Positions 43,787 through 53,520 are shown, numbered from the stretch's first letter. The stretch: 56,142 nucleotides of DNA from Hyphomicrobiaceae bacterium (GCA_900298995.1 OMIC01000035.1:1-56142), one strand, 5' to 3'. Numbers and translations are program-made. The notes: generated from the letters alone by a model not told the origin.

Positions 43787-44430
43787 CCTCCCGCCGCCCA
43801 CCTCAGCACCGCGTCGGGGTCGCGGTCACCGCGGAACGCGGCGAAGTCCGCCTCCAGTCCCAGCAGCGGCTCCATCTGTTCCTGATAGGCCGCGCGCGGG
43901 ATGCTGATCGCGCCCAGGCGTTCGAGATGCGGATTGATGAACTGCGCGTCGAGAAGCCGGAAGCCGCCGCAGTTGAGTCGTGCCACCAGATGCACCAGCG
44001 CCACCTTGCTGGCGTCGGTTGCGCGCGAGAACATGCTCTCGCCGAAAAACACTCCTCCGATCCGGACCCCATAGAGCCCCCCTGCAAGCTGGCCGTCGCG
44101 CCAGCATTCCACGCTGTGGCAGCAGCCCAAGCGGTGAAGCTGGGTATAGAGCGCCACGATGCGGCTGTTGATCCAGGTCGACCGGCGCTCAGGCCTCTTT
44201 TCGGCACAGGCCGCAATCACCGCCGGAAAGTCGCGGTCGACTGTCACCTCGAAATCCGCGTGCCGCACCCGCTTGCGCAGCGAGCGCGAGATGACGAGGC
44301 CGTCGAGCGGAATGATGCCGCGTTCTTCCGGTTCCACCCAGTAGAGGGCGCTGTCCTCGGCGCTTTCCGCCATCGGGAAGATGCCTGCCGCATAGGCGCG
44401 CAACAGGACCTGTGGCGTGATCGTGCTCAT
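43753..44430 (-). CDS. aat: Leucyl/phenylalanyl-tRNA-protein transferase
   Basis: Adds Leu or Phe to N-terminal Arg or Lys of proteins, marking them for ClpAP degradation in the N-end rule. 225 residues. Signatures: [79 protein letters not shown] and [17 protein letters not shown]. The ATG at 44430 overlaps the accC stop by one base (TGATG), so it is translated from the aroQ-accB-accC message. It converges on DUF2155 with a 34-bp overlap. Confidence 0.95.
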   Translation of the reverse strand: MSTITPQVLLRAYAAGIFPMAESAEDSALYWVEPEERGIIPLDGLVISRSLRKRVRHADFEVTVDRDFPAVIAACAEKRPERRSTWINSRIVALYTQLHRLGCCHSVECWRDGQLAGGLYGVRIGGVFFGESMFSRATDASKVALVHLVARLNCGGFRLLDAQFINPHLERLGAISIPRAAYQEQMEPLLGLEADFAAFRGDRDPDAVLRWAAGGQSSGSPSFLT

Positions 44431-45773
44431 CACGCCTGGCGGGCGAGGAAGTGCTCCAGCCAGTGAATGTCATAGCGGCCGTCAATGATGTCGGGTTCGG
44501 CCAGAAGCTGCTGGAACAGCGGAATGGTGGTCTCGATGCCCTCAATCACGAATTCGCCCAGTGCCCGCTTGAGTCGCATCATGCATTCGGTGCGGGTCTT
44601 GCCCGACACGATGAGCTTGCCGATCAGGCTGTCATAGTAGGGCGGAATGCGGTAGCCGGCATAGAGCGCGGAGTCGACGCGACAACCGAGGCCGCCGGGG
44701 AAGTGGACGGCGTCGACGCGCCCCGGCGAGGGCGCGAAGGTCGTCGGGTTCTCGGCATTGATCCGGCATTCGATGGCGTGTCCCGAGAAGCTGATGTCGT
44801 CCTGGGTGTAGGCGAGCTCTGCACCGGAGGCGACACGGAGCTGCTCCTGCACCAGGTCGAGGCCGGTGATGGCTTCGGTCACGGGGTGCTCGACCTGCAG
44901 GCGGGTGTTCATTTCGATGAAGTAGAACTCGCCGTTCTCGTAGAGGAACTCGATGGTGCCCACGCCCTCATAGCCCAGCGTCTGCATGGCGCGTGCCACG
45001 CGGCCGCCGATCTCCTCGCGCTGGGTTGCGTTGAGGGCTGGTGAATGCGCCTCTTCCCAGATCTTCTGGTGACGGCGCTGCAGCGAACAGTCGCGCTCGC
45101 CCAGATGGATGGCGCGGCCCTTGCCGTCGCCCAGCACCTGGATCTCGATGTGGCGCGGCTTCTCCAGATATTTCTCGATGTAGACGTCGCCATTGCCGAA
45201 GGCGGCCTTGGCCTCGGATTGCGCGGTGGCCATGGCGATCTCGAGATCGGCCTCGGTGCGCGCCACCTTCATGCCGCGCCCGCCGCCGCCCGCTGTCGCC
45301 TTGATGATCACCGGATAGCCGATGTCGCGGGCCACGCGCCGGGCTTCACCGAGGCTTTCGATGCCACCCTCCGAACCCGGCACCACCGGAATGCCAAGCT
45401 CCTTCGCCGTGAGCTTGGCGGTGATCTTGTCGCCCATGATGCGGATGTGTTCCGCCGACGGACCGATGAACTTGATGCCGTGCTCCGTCAGGATGTTGGC
45501 GAAGCGCGCGTTCTCCGACAGGAAGCCGTAGCCCGGATGCACGGCCTCGGCGCCCGTGATCTCGCAGGCTGCGACAATGGCCGGAATGTTGAGATAGCTG
45601 TCGCGCGCTGGCGGCGGCCCGATGCACACGCTCTCATCCGCCAGCCGTACATGCATCGCATTGGCGTCGGCCGTGGAGTGCACGGCGACCGTCTGGATAC
45701 CGAGTTCACGGCAGGCGCGCAGCACCCGGAGTGCGATCTCTCCCCGGTTGGCGATGAGAACCTTGTCGAACAT
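44430..45773 (-). CDS. accC: Acetyl-CoA carboxylase biotin carboxylase subunit
   Basis: ATP-dependent carboxylation of biotin on AccB, first step of fatty acid synthesis. 447 residues. ATP-grasp enzyme: [49 protein letters not shown]-like region ([13 protein letters not shown]), [44 protein letters not shown]. Order aroQ-accB-accC is conserved across Proteobacteria. Six bases separate accB and accC. The accA and accD subunits are not in the window. Confidence 0.97.
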   Translation of the reverse strand: MFDKVLIANRGEIALRVLRACRELGIQTVAVHSTADANAMHVRLADESVCIGPPPARDSYLNIPAIVAACEITGAEAVHPGYGFLSENARFANILTEHGIKFIGPSAEHIRIMGDKITAKLTAKELGIPVVPGSEGGIESLGEARRVARDIGYPVIIKATAGGGGRGMKVARTEADLEIAMATAQSEAKAAFGNGDVYIEKYLEKPRHIEIQVLGDGKGRAIHLGERDCSLQRRHQKIWEEAHSPALNATQREEIGGRVARAMQTLGYEGVGTIEFLYENGEFYFIEMNTRLQVEHPVTEAITGLDLVQEQLRVASGAELAYTQDDISFSGHAIECRINAENPTTFAPSPGRVDAVHFPGGLGCRVDSALYAGYRIPPYYDSLIGKLIVSGKTRTECMMRLKRALGEFVIEGIETTIPLFQQLLAEPDIIDGRYDIHWLEHFLARQA

Positions 45774-45779
45774 CTGGCT

Positions 45780-46289
45780 TCACTCAATCGCCACGAGGGC
45801 TTCGCCGAATTCCACCGGCTGGCCGTTTTCCACGAAGATGCGGGTGATCCGCCCTGCACGCGGGGCGTTGATCTGGTTCATGGTCTTCATGGCCTCGATG
45901 ATCAGCAGCGTCTGGCCTTCCTTGACCGTGGCGCCAGGCTCGATGAAGGCCGGTGCACCCGGCGAGGCCGAGAGATAGGCAGTCCCGACCATGGGAGACG
46001 TCACCACTCCGGGATCTTCGCGGCCGGGCCGGGCAGGCGCCGGTGCGGCCGCAGGCTCGGCTGCGGCCTGGGATGCATGGCCGTGCAGGGGCGCCGGCGC
46101 AGGCGGCGCGGCCATGGTTGCAATTGTCGTCGTGGTCTTCGAGACGCGCACCCGCGTGCCCTTGCGGTCCAGTTCGATATCGGTGAGGCCGGTGGCGTTG
46201 AGAATGGCGGCGAGGTTCTCGATCAGGGCAAGGTCGGGGTCCTGGTGCCTGGGGGCGGGGGCCGGTTTGGCGGATTTCTTGGTCGGCAT
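45780..46289 (-). CDS. accB: Biotin carboxyl carrier protein
   Basis: Carries biotin for acetyl-CoA carboxylase. 169 residues: a short N-terminal Lys/Pro segment, a helix ([16 protein letters not shown]), a flexible Ala/Pro linker, and the biotinyl domain with [20 protein letters not shown] and EAMKTMNQI, in which Lys135 is biotinylated. Placed between aroQ and accC, with 3-6 bp gaps. Start ATG at 46289. Confidence 0.97.
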   Translation of the reverse strand: MPTKKSAKPAPAPRHQDPDLALIENLAAILNATGLTDIELDRKGTRVRVSKTTTTIATMAAPPAPAPLHGHASQAAAEPAAAPAPARPGREDPGVVTSPMVGTAYLSASPGAPAFIEPGATVKEGQTLLIIEAMKTMNQINAPRAGRITRIFVENGQPVEFGEALVAIE

Positions 46290-46292
46290 GGG

Positions 46293-46748
46293 TCAACCCT
46301 TCTTGCTGGCCGTGATGAGGGCGGAGAGCGCGGAGATCGCCAGCACATAGCTGTCGACGCCAAAACCGCAGATGACACCATTCACCACCGGGGCGATGAA
46401 GCTGGTGTGCCGGAACGCCTCGCGCTTGTAGACATTGGACAGGTGCAGTTCAACCGAGGGCAGGTCGGCGGCGCGCAGCGCATCATGAAGCGCCACGGAG
46501 GTGTGCGTGTAGGCCCCTGCATTGATGGCAATGCCAGCCGCCTTGTCGCGTGCCTCGTGAACCCAGCCAATCAGTTCGCCTTCATTGTTCGACTGGCGGA
46601 ACACGACCTCCAGCCCCAGTCCGGCCGCGTGCGCTCGGCAGCGCTGCTCGACGTCCTGAAGGGTTGCCTCGCCATAGACCGCCCGCTCCCTCTGCCCGAG
46701 CAGATTGAGGTTGGGTCCGTTCAACACATAGACAGTTTTGCCCCGCAC
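46293..46748 (-). CDS. aroQ: 3-dehydroquinate dehydratase, type II
   Basis: Third step of the shikimate pathway (3-dehydroquinate to 3-dehydroshikimate). 151 residues; type II dodecameric enzyme, with [17 protein letters not shown] (catalytic Arg/Tyr loop), [34 protein letters not shown]-like [12 protein letters not shown] (catalytic His) and FRHTSF. GTG start at 46748 with GAGGG nine bases upstream. It is first in the aroQ-accB-accC-aat unit. Confidence 0.96.
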   Translation of the reverse strand: MRGKTVYVLNGPNLNLLGQRERAVYGEATLQDVEQRCRAHAAGLGLEVVFRQSNNEGELIGWVHEARDKAAGIAINAGAYTHTSVALHDALRAADLPSVELHLSNVYKREAFRHTSFIAPVVNGVICGFGVDSYVLAISALSALITASKKG

Positions 46749-46775
46749 CGTGCGAATCCCTCACCGTTCTGGCTG

Positions 46776-46804
46776 TTTATAGGGGGTCGGCGCGGCGCTT
46801 GGAA
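46776..46804 (-). promoter_or_regulatory. Candidate promoter of the aroQ-accB-accC-aat unit
   Basis: On the minus strand, TTCCAA (46799-46804) and TATAAA (46776-46781) are 17 bp apart, 28 bp before the aroQ start. The -10 is strong for this GC-rich DNA and the -35 is moderate. Confidence 0.5.
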
Positions 46805-46828
46805 GCGTTGTCGGTACGCCAGCCCCCA

Positions 46829-47593
46829 TCAGCAGAGCTTGCAGCCACCCTTCTCGCGGACCCCGCCGATCAGCCCGGCGAGCGCGTCGGCCTCGAGATA
46901 ACCGGGCGACACGGTCTCGTCGACGATGAAGGCAGGCGTGCCATTGATCGCCAGGGACTGGGCCAGCGCATGGTTCTGGTCGAGCGCCGCCGTGACCTCG
47001 GGCGCACTCATGTCGGCCGAGAGCTTGGCCATGTCGAGGCCAAGCTGGTTGGCCACCTCATCCACCACTTCCTTGGTCACCTTGCCCTCATGCTGGAACA
47101 GTGCCGAGTGGAGTTCCCAGTATTTGCCCTGCTTCTTGGCTGCCAGCGCCGCCTTGGCGGCATAGTCGGAGTCGCCGCCGAAGATCGGGAATTCCTTGAG
47201 GACGACGCGCAGCTTCTTGTCCTGCTCGATGAGCTTGGTGAGTTCAGGGAAGCTCTTCTTGCACCAGCCGCAATTGTAATCGAAGAACTCGACGACGGTG
47301 ACATCCCCCTCCGGGTTTCCGGCCACGAAATCCACCGGCGAGCGAAAGATCTGGTCGGCGCTGGACTTCATGACGCCGCTGCGCTGTTCCGCCTCGGCCG
47401 CCTGCTGCTTGGCCTCCAGCGCCTTGCTCACCTCGAGCAGCACTTCCGGATGGTCGAGCAGGTACTGGCGGACGATCTCGCCGATCTCTGCTTTCCGCGC
47501 GTCCGAGAAGCTGGTCTCGGCGGCGACGGCGAGCGATGTGGTTGCGAGCAGGGCGACTGCGGCTGCGGCGGCGAGGCGAAGGCGGCGTGTCAT
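46829..47593 (-). CDS. DsbA-like thiol-disulfide oxidoreductase (Com1/ScsC type)
   Basis: 254 residues, periplasmic. Signal peptide (RRLRLAAAAAVALLATTSLA, cleavage after AVAA), an N-terminal helical segment (ARKAEIGEIVRQYLLDHPE) that in this family mediates oligomerisation, then a thioredoxin fold with the CGWC active site (Cys108/Cys111) and cis-Pro loop (GTPAF). A second CxxC (Cys251-Cys254) forms the very C-terminus, GGCKLC. Probably catalyses disulfide formation or isomerisation in secreted proteins. ATG 47593 is chosen because the signal peptide starts there. Confidence 0.88.
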   Translation of the reverse strand: MTRRLRLAAAAAVALLATTSLAVAAETSFSDARKAEIGEIVRQYLLDHPEVLLEVSKALEAKQQAAEAEQRSGVMKSSADQIFRSPVDFVAGNPEGDVTVVEFFDYNCGWCKKSFPELTKLIEQDKKLRVVLKEFPIFGGDSDYAAKAALAAKKQGKYWELHSALFQHEGKVTKEVVDEVANQLGLDMAKLSADMSAPEVTAALDQNHALAQSLAINGTPAFIVDETVSPGYLEADALAGLIGGVREKGGCKLC

Positions 47594-47648
47594 CAGTTGT
47601 CTCTCTTGTGTTGCTGCATTGTGTTTCGGTTGCGGTCCGTTCGTCATA

Positions 47649-49034
47649 TCAGTCCCGGCCGGCGAAGGTGAGGACGTCATTGGCGCGTATCCACTCTGGA
47701 CTTCCGGTCTTGAACAAGCCCTGCGCGGCTTTCGCCTTTTCGAGCGCCAGCTTCTTGTCGCCCTTGAGGAGCGCGGCTTCGGCGGTGGCCAGTTCGGCGC
47801 GGGCGATGTCGCCTGTCTGGCCATAGGCGCGGGCCATCAGCAGGTAGGTCTCAGGCGTGTCGCCTTCCGTGCGCTGTGCCTGGCGCAGCAGCTTGATGGC
47901 GCGTGTCGCGTTCTCTCTGGTTTCGGTGTCGATCAGCGCCTGGGCTGCAAGGATCTGGATGAGGCCGGTGTTCGGCAGAAGCTTCAGCGCCTTCTCCAGC
48001 GGCGCTGCTGCTTCGGCCGCTCGGCCATTCTCCAGCAGGGCCTGGCCCTTCAGTTCCCAGAAATAGGGGTTCTCGGGCAGTTCGGCCGTGAGGCTGTCGA
48101 TGAGCGGCAGGGCGTTCTTGATGTCGCCCTTCCGGAACAACGCGATGGCGCGGGCATAACGCGCCGGCATGGACTGGTCGGCCTGCGGATAATGGTGCAT
48201 CACGGCCTGCGGCCCGCCGATGAAGCCGATCAGCTTGGCCTGCACCAGCTTGTGGCGCAGCACCATGGCGGGCGAATCCTTGCTGTCGTAGTAGGGCGAC
48301 TTCTTCGCCGCTTCCTCGAGAATCCGGATGCGGTCCATCGGCATCGGATGCGACATCACGTAGGGATCGACATCTGCCAGCACGGCGATGTTCTCGCGTG
48401 CGAGCTTTTCGAACACCTCGATCATGCCCTTGGCCGACTGGTGGGTGGCGGTGAGATACTTCAGGGCGGCCTGGTCGGCGGAGGATTCCATGCCGCGCGC
48501 ATAGGTCAGGAAGTTGCGCTGGGCGAGCCCCTGCGAGCCTGCCATGATGCCCTGTCCCGCCTGTGCGGCTTCCGAACTGCCGGCGGCGATGCCGCCCGCG
48601 ATTGCCGCCAGACCGACCAGCATGCCGATGATCGTGGTGTAATTGGCGGAGTCGATCTCCACGCCCATGCGCGCCAGATGCCCGCCTGCAATGTGACCGG
48701 TCTCATGCGCGAGGACGCCAATCACCTGGTTGGGCGTGTCGGCCTGCAGCAGCAGTCCTGTGTTGACGAAGATGCGCTGGCCGCCCGCGACGAAGGCGTT
48801 GATGCGCGGATCGTTGATGATATAGACCCTGACCGCCTTGGGATTGATGCCAGCGGCCTTGAACACCGGACGCGTGTAGAGCCTCAGAAGCCCCTCGATC
48901 TCGGCGTCGCGGATCAAAGGCAGGCCACCCGTGGGGGTCTGCGCTTGTGCAGCGGCGAGCCAGATGCTCATCAGGGCGGTGACGACCGCCATGACGCGCG
49001 CAACTGTCCGGAAGATGAAGCCCGTTCTCTGCAT
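47649..49034 (-). CDS. M48-family zinc metalloprotease with TPR repeats (BepA-like)
   Basis: 461 residues. Signal peptide TVARVMAVVTALMSIWLAAAQA, then the M48 peptidase domain with HETGH (His110-His114) and the third zinc ligand in ARGMESSADQAALKY. The rest is TPR-like helical repeats (ARYARAIALFRKGDIKNAL, LENGRAAEAAAPLEKALKL). Same architecture as BepA/YfgC, which assembles or degrades outer-membrane proteins such as LptD. It sits next to rne, which is usual in this class. A role in outer-membrane quality control is inferred. Confidence 0.92.
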   Translation of the reverse strand: MQRTGFIFRTVARVMAVVTALMSIWLAAAQAQTPTGGLPLIRDAEIEGLLRLYTRPVFKAAGINPKAVRVYIINDPRINAFVAGGQRIFVNTGLLLQADTPNQVIGVLAHETGHIAGGHLARMGVEIDSANYTTIIGMLVGLAAIAGGIAAGSSEAAQAGQGIMAGSQGLAQRNFLTYARGMESSADQAALKYLTATHQSAKGMIEVFEKLARENIAVLADVDPYVMSHPMPMDRIRILEEAAKKSPYYDSKDSPAMVLRHKLVQAKLIGFIGGPQAVMHHYPQADQSMPARYARAIALFRKGDIKNALPLIDSLTAELPENPYFWELKGQALLENGRAAEAAAPLEKALKLLPNTGLIQILAAQALIDTETRENATRAIKLLRQAQRTEGDTPETYLLMARAYGQTGDIARAELATAEAALLKGDKKLALEKAKAAQGLFKTGSPEWIRANDVLTFAGRD

Positions 49035-49105
49035 GCGTTCAGTCTCTGCCGCGTTCCTTCACGCCAGAATGAGGCAGGTTTGAGGCCCGGTGCCGGTCAC
49101 GCCCT

Positions 49106-51760
49106 TTAGCTGCGCTTGCTCCACCAGCCGGCCTTGCGCTCCGCGGGTTCCGCCGTGACGGTCGGCGCTGGCAGCCGCCTGCGCCGGGCGGGTTCGGCCG
49201 GAGCCGCCGCTTCGGGCTGAGGCGTTGCCGCAGGCGCCGGAGCAGGCGCCGGTGCGGGCGTCGCGTCACCATCAGTGGCGGCAGTGTCGCGTGCCTCACG
49301 CCGCGGTTCGTTGCGGTCGCGATTGCGGTCGCGGTTGCGGCCCCAGCGGTCACGCCGCGAGCGGCCGCCATTCTGTTCGCCTGCCTCGTCACCCGAGGCG
49401 GCCTCGGGCTCTGCCGGCTGGCTGTCCTCGAACTGCGGCGCAGCGGGTTCGCCGTCGTCCATCGCGGTGAAACCGGCGTCCGGCTGTTCGCCGAGGCCCG
49501 GAACGCTCTCACCGGCCTGATCCTCGCGGCCGCGCCCGCCCCGGCGTCCGCGGCGGCGGCGGCGGCGTCGGCCACCCTCCGGCCGCTCGCCCTGACCATT
49601 CGCTGAGCGGTCCTCGCCGCGCTCTGTCTCCTCGCCCGCCTCTTCGGCCCCGTCGGAAGCGGCCTCCCCCTCGCTGGCGTCTGACGGTGTATCGTCCTCG
49701 TCTTCTGCGAAGGCGGAATCGATGCGCACCGGTGCGGCCACAACCTTGCGCGGCGGCAGGTTGCGGTCGGGCGCGCGCTCGATCAGCGCCTGCGAGCCCT
49801 TGAGATCATCGCTCGGCACGATGAACACCGAGATGCCGTAGGCTGTCTCGATGGCCAGCAGGTTGTCGCGCTTTTCATTCAGGATGTAGAAGGCGATCTC
49901 GCGGGTGCACTTGACGGTGAGGTTCTCCGGCTTGCGGGCCATGAGATGTTCCTCGATCGCCCGCAGCACCGACAATCCGCAGGAAGACACCGAGCGCACG
50001 ATGCCACGGCCCTCGCAATGCGGGCAGGCGCGCGACGAGCCCTCGAGCAGGCCCGGGCGCAGCCGCTGACGCGACATTTCGAGAAGGCCGAAATGGCTGA
50101 TGTGGCCCACCTGGATGCGCGCCCGGTCGTTCTTCAGCGCGTCCTTGAGGCGACGCTCGACATTGCGGTTGTTGCGCTTCTCCTCCATGTCGATGAAGTC
50201 GATGACGATCAGGCCCGCAAGGTCGCGCAGACGCAGCTGGCGGGCAATTTCATCAGCCGCCTCGAGATTGGTGCGCAGGGCGGTGTCTTCGATGTTGTGT
50301 TCGCGCGTCGACCGGCCGGAGTTGATGTCGACCGACACCAGCGCTTCCGTCTGGTTGATCACCATGTAGCCGCCCGAGGGCAGGGTGACGGTGGGCGAAT
50401 AGAGGCCGTCGAGCTGGCCTTCCGCCTGATAGCGCGAGAACAGCGGACGTGGCTCCTTGTAGAGCTTCACGTTCTTCGCATGGCTCGGCATAAGCATCTT
50501 CATGAAGTCCTTGGCTTCACGATAGGCGTCATCGCCCTCGACGATCACCTCGTCGACATCCTTGGTGTAGAGGTCGCGGATGGCGCGCTTGACGAGGCTG
50601 CCTTCCTCATAGACGAGGGCAGGGGCCTGCGATTGCAGGGTCAGGTCGCGCACGCTCTCCCACAGGCGCAGCAGGTAGTCATAGTCGCGCTTGATTTCGG
50701 TCTTGGTGCGCTGGGCCCCTGCCGTGCGCACGATGAGGCCCATGCCCTGCGGCACTTCGATTTCCTTCACCATGTCCTTGAGGCGGCGGCGGTCGCCGGC
50801 CTCGGTGATCTTGCGCGAGATGCCGCCGCCGCGCGCGGTGTTCGGCATCAGTACGCAATAGCGCCCGGCGAGCGAGAGATAGGTGGTCAGCGCCGCACCC
50901 TTGTTGCCGCGTTCTTCCTTGACGACCTGCACCAGGATCACCTGGCGGCGCTTGATGACTTCCTGGATCTTGTACTGCTTGCGCTGCACCTTGCGGCGGC
51001 GCTGCGGCACTTCTTCCAGCGCATCCTCGGCGCCAATCGATTCCACCGGCGCGGATTCCGGGTCTTCGCCCACTTCCTCGACGCCATTGCCGAGTTCGGC
51101 CGGCATGCCGTGGCTGAGTGCCGGAGCGCCACCCTCCGAAGTCGTATCGCCGCCGGCGGGCGCCTCGCCCGCCTCTTCCGGCTCGTCGTTTTCCGTGAGC
51201 TTTGGCACGTCGTGGCTGACGGCCATCGGTTCGGCGCGGCGCGGGCGGTCATCGCCCTCGTGGTCATCCGTATCGTCGGCCTCGACGGCCGTCATGGCGT
51301 CCGGCTGGGCGGCCTCTTCAGGTGACTCCGTCTCGCTGTCGCCGGCAGCGGCCTGTTCGGCCGTGTCGTCGTCGCCGGGGGCCTCGCGGCGGCGGTCACG
51401 GCTGCGGCCACGGCGCTCGCGGCGCTGGCCCCGGCTGGCCTCCTCGTCCTCGTCATCCGCCTCGCGGGCCTGTTCTTCCTCTTCCGCCTGCAGCAGCGCC
51501 ATGCGGTCGGCCAGCGGGATCTGGTAATAGTCCGGGTGGATTTCCGAGAAGGCCAGGAAGCCGTGGCGGTTGCCGCCATACTCGACGAAGGCCGCCTGGA
51601 GCGAGGGCTCCACGCGTGTCACCTTGGCGAGGTAGATGTTGCCCTTCAGCTGGCGGCGGGAGGCACTTTCGAAGTCGAATTCTTCGATGCGGTTGCCCTT
51701 GAGAACGACGACGCGGGTCTCTTCGGCATGGCTGGCATCGATGAGCATCTTGCTGCCCAT
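49106..51760 (-). CDS. rne: Ribonuclease E
   Basis: Single-strand endoribonuclease and scaffold of the RNA degradosome. 884 residues. The N-terminal S1 domain (KMLIDASHAEETRVVV, KGNIYLAKVTRVEPSLQAAFVEYG) is split by a large acidic, Arg-rich insertion of about 170 residues (about 90-260), common in alphaproteobacterial RNase E. Then the catalytic DNase I-like part: VSVDINSGRST and LIVIDFIDMEEKRNN carry the metal-binding acids, and CPHCEGRG is the zinc link. The C-terminal 220 residues are low-complexity Arg/Glu/Pro-rich, the scaffold region. The ATG follows GAGGAA by eight bases. Its leader is unusually long. Confidence 0.96.
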   Translation of the reverse strand: MGSKMLIDASHAEETRVVVLKGNRIEEFDFESASRRQLKGNIYLAKVTRVEPSLQAAFVEYGGNRHGFLAFSEIHPDYYQIPLADRMALLQAEEEEQAREADDEDEEASRGQRRERRGRSRDRRREAPGDDDTAEQAAAGDSETESPEEAAQPDAMTAVEADDTDDHEGDDRPRRAEPMAVSHDVPKLTENDEPEEAGEAPAGGDTTSEGGAPALSHGMPAELGNGVEEVGEDPESAPVESIGAEDALEEVPQRRRKVQRKQYKIQEVIKRRQVILVQVVKEERGNKGAALTTYLSLAGRYCVLMPNTARGGGISRKITEAGDRRRLKDMVKEIEVPQGMGLIVRTAGAQRTKTEIKRDYDYLLRLWESVRDLTLQSQAPALVYEEGSLVKRAIRDLYTKDVDEVIVEGDDAYREAKDFMKMLMPSHAKNVKLYKEPRPLFSRYQAEGQLDGLYSPTVTLPSGGYMVINQTEALVSVDINSGRSTREHNIEDTALRTNLEAADEIARQLRLRDLAGLIVIDFIDMEEKRNNRNVERRLKDALKNDRARIQVGHISHFGLLEMSRQRLRPGLLEGSSRACPHCEGRGIVRSVSSCGLSVLRAIEEHLMARKPENLTVKCTREIAFYILNEKRDNLLAIETAYGISVFIVPSDDLKGSQALIERAPDRNLPPRKVVAAPVRIDSAFAEDEDDTPSDASEGEAASDGAEEAGEETERGEDRSANGQGERPEGGRRRRRRRGRRGGRGREDQAGESVPGLGEQPDAGFTAMDDGEPAAPQFEDSQPAEPEAASGDEAGEQNGGRSRRDRWGRNRDRNRDRNEPRREARDTAATDGDATPAPAPAPAPAATPQPEAAAPAEPARRRRLPAPTVTAEPAERKAGWWSKRS

Positions 51761-52140
51761 GGGTCAATTCCTCTGCGCAGGCATGCCGGGGCCGGTGGCC
51801 TCTCCGCTCCGGTGCGGAGATGCCGGCTGGTCCTCGGGGTGCTGCTGCGCGAAAAGGGCAGGTGAGCCAGGCCGTGCGACGGAGGCAAACAGGTGACCGG
51901 ACCCGGTATCGTCCGGTCCGCGATCAGCGCGCTCGTCATGGCGTGGGACATGCCCATGATTTCCTTTGTGTTCCGGGTTCCGGAACGGTTCCTCTCGGCG
52001 GACCCCTCCCAGGGGCGCCGCGCTTTGCCGCGCCGGGCGGGGGGTGGCTCGACGCCTCCGGACCTCCGCCTCACGCGAAATTCTGCCGCCCGGCCAGCTC
52101 CACCGCAGAATCGCGGCACTGACGCTCGGGTAACAGGACT

Positions 52141-52169
52141 GTAATATGTGCCGGGGGGGCAAATTGCAA
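52141..52169 (-). promoter_or_regulatory. Candidate rne promoter
   Basis: On the minus strand, TTGCAA (52164-52169) and TATTAC (52141-52146), 17 bp apart. The -35 hexamer is the same as that before yajC. Transcription would start near 52134, about 370 nt before the rne ATG. Confidence 0.5.
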
Positions 52170-52205
52170 GCATTCCCCTCGGCTGCCCCGTGCGGCAACC
52201 AATGA

Positions 52206-52211
52206 TTAACC
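52206..52211 (+). promoter_or_regulatory. CtrA-type half-site TTAACC
   Basis: TTAACC 56 bp before the amiC start, in the rne-amiC gap. No second half at the N7 spacing. One of the recurrences of this hexamer before peptidoglycan genes. Confidence 0.3.
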
Positions 52212-52266
52212 CTGACTGTCCTAGCCTAGCCCATCGCTGACCGAACAGGCTCCGGCTGTCTGACCC

Positions 52267-53520
52267 ATGTCCCTTGAACCCGCCCGACGCATCTTTGCGG
52301 CTGCTTCCCGACCGCTCGCCGGGCTTGGGCTTATCCTGCTGGTTTTGCTTGGTTTCCCGGTATCGACAGGCGCGGCTGCGGAACCTCCCGCCGCCACCGC
52401 CATGCGTCTGGAGGGCGATGCCGGCCGGACGCGCTTCACGGCCGATCTCTCGGCAGCCGTGGGCTACAGCGTCTATGTTCTCTCCAATCCCTATCGTGTG
52501 GTGATCGACCTGCCGCAGGTCGTGTTTTCGCTTCCGCCCGAAACCGGCCAGGAGGCGACGGGCCTTGTTCGCGCCTATCGCTTCGGACCGGTGGACGAGG
52601 GCCGTGCGCGGATCGTGCTCGACACCGACGGGCCGGCGCTCATCGGCAAGGCCGCGCTGCTCCAGCAGGAGCCGGGCCAGCCGGCGCGCCTCGTGGTCGA
52701 CCTCGTCCGGGTCGAAGAGCAGGCTTTCGCCAACAAGCTGGCCGCGGCCGGGGATGATCCGGCCGCCATGCCGCTTGCAGCCGACCCCGCGCCCGCCGTG
52801 GGCGGAGCCAGCCCCGACCGGCCGGGTCGCCGGCGCGTGGTGATTGACCCGGGCCACGGCGGCATCGACCCCGGCGCCATCGGCGTCGGCAAGACCCGCG
52901 AGAAGGATGTGGTGCTGGCCTTCGGTCTGCGTCTGCAGCGCCTCCTGCAGGAGACCGGCAACGTCGATGTCGTCATGACCCGTCAGGACGACCGGTTCCT
53001 GAGCCTCAAGGAGCGCGTCGAGGTGGCGCGCCAGAACGAGGCCGACCTGTTCATTGCCATTCATGCGGACACCGTGCGCGGCCAGGCGGCGCGCGGCGCG
53101 ACCATCTACACGCTCTCCGAAAAGGCGTCTGACGCCGAGGCCGAGGCGCTGGCTCACAAGGAGAACCGCGCCGACATCATCGCCGGCATTGATCTCGAGA
53201 CCGAGAACGAGCAGGTCACCGACATCCTGATCGAACTTGCCCAGCGCGAGTCGAAGATCCATTCGCTGGTCTTTGCCAAGAAGGCCGTGGCAGAGATGAA
53301 ACCGGTGACCGCCTTCACCGGCAAGCCCATGCGCTCGGCCGGCTTCGTGGTGCTGAAGGCCCCGGACGTTCCCTCTGTGCTGGTGGAACTCGGCTATCTG
53401 TCCAGCCGCGAGGACGAGCGCCAGCTGACCTCGCCCGCCTGGCAGGAGAAGGTGGCCGCCGCGCTCGCCCGCGCCATCGAGAAGTACTTCGCCCAGCAAC
53501 TGGCCGCGACCACGCCCTGA
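52267..53520 (+). CDS. amiC: N-acetylmuramoyl-L-alanine amidase, AmiC-like
   Basis: Cuts the amide between MurNAc and L-Ala to separate daughter cell walls. 417 residues: signal peptide (PLAGLGLILLVLLGFPVS), N-terminal AMIN domain (about 45-150: SVYVLSNPYRVVIDLP), then Amidase_3 at about 190-415 with VIDPGHGGIDPGAIG, TREKDVVLAFG, FIAIHADT and VLVELGYLSSRED (zinc ligands His, Glu, His and the catalytic Glu). A helix around residues 290-330 resembles the autoinhibitory insert that degenerate LytM activators displace in other amidases; such an activator is encoded at 11004. Downstream, mrcA follows after 106 bp. Confidence 0.94.
   Translation: MSLEPARRIFAAASRPLAGLGLILLVLLGFPVSTGAAAEPPAATAMRLEGDAGRTRFTADLSAAVGYSVYVLSNPYRVVIDLPQVVFSLPPETGQEATGLVRAYRFGPVDEGRARIVLDTDGPALIGKAALLQQEPGQPARLVVDLVRVEEQAFANKLAAAGDDPAAMPLAADPAPAVGGASPDRPGRRRVVIDPGHGGIDPGAIGVGKTREKDVVLAFGLRLQRLLQETGNVDVVMTRQDDRFLSLKERVEVARQNEADLFIAIHADTVRGQAARGATIYTLSEKASDAEAEALAHKENRADIIAGIDLETENEQVTDILIELAQRESKIHSLVFAKKAVAEMKPVTAFTGKPMRSAGFVVLKAPDVPSVLVELGYLSSREDERQLTSPAWQEKVAAALARAIEKYFAQQLAATTP

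Larger units (their letters stand above)
51761..52266. promoter_or_regulatory. Divergent gap with the long rne leader
   Basis: 506 bp between rne and amiC, no convincing ORF. A promoter for rne is identified near 52141-52169, so about 370 nt of it would be untranslated leader. Features in the leader region: GTTCCGGAAC palindrome at 51977-51986, a GGGG/CCCC-rich hairpin near 52000-52020, and a GGCGC/GCGCC pairing near 52014-52040. RNase E of other bacteria autoregulates through its leader, and this gap could do the same. The amiC promoter must lie at the right end, near TTAACC. Confidence 0.5.

Noticed and set aside
51820-52122. Plus-strand frame of about 100 codons in the rne-amiC gap
   Set aside because: No ribosome site, arginine/proline-rich composition with no domain, and it overlaps the likely rne leader.
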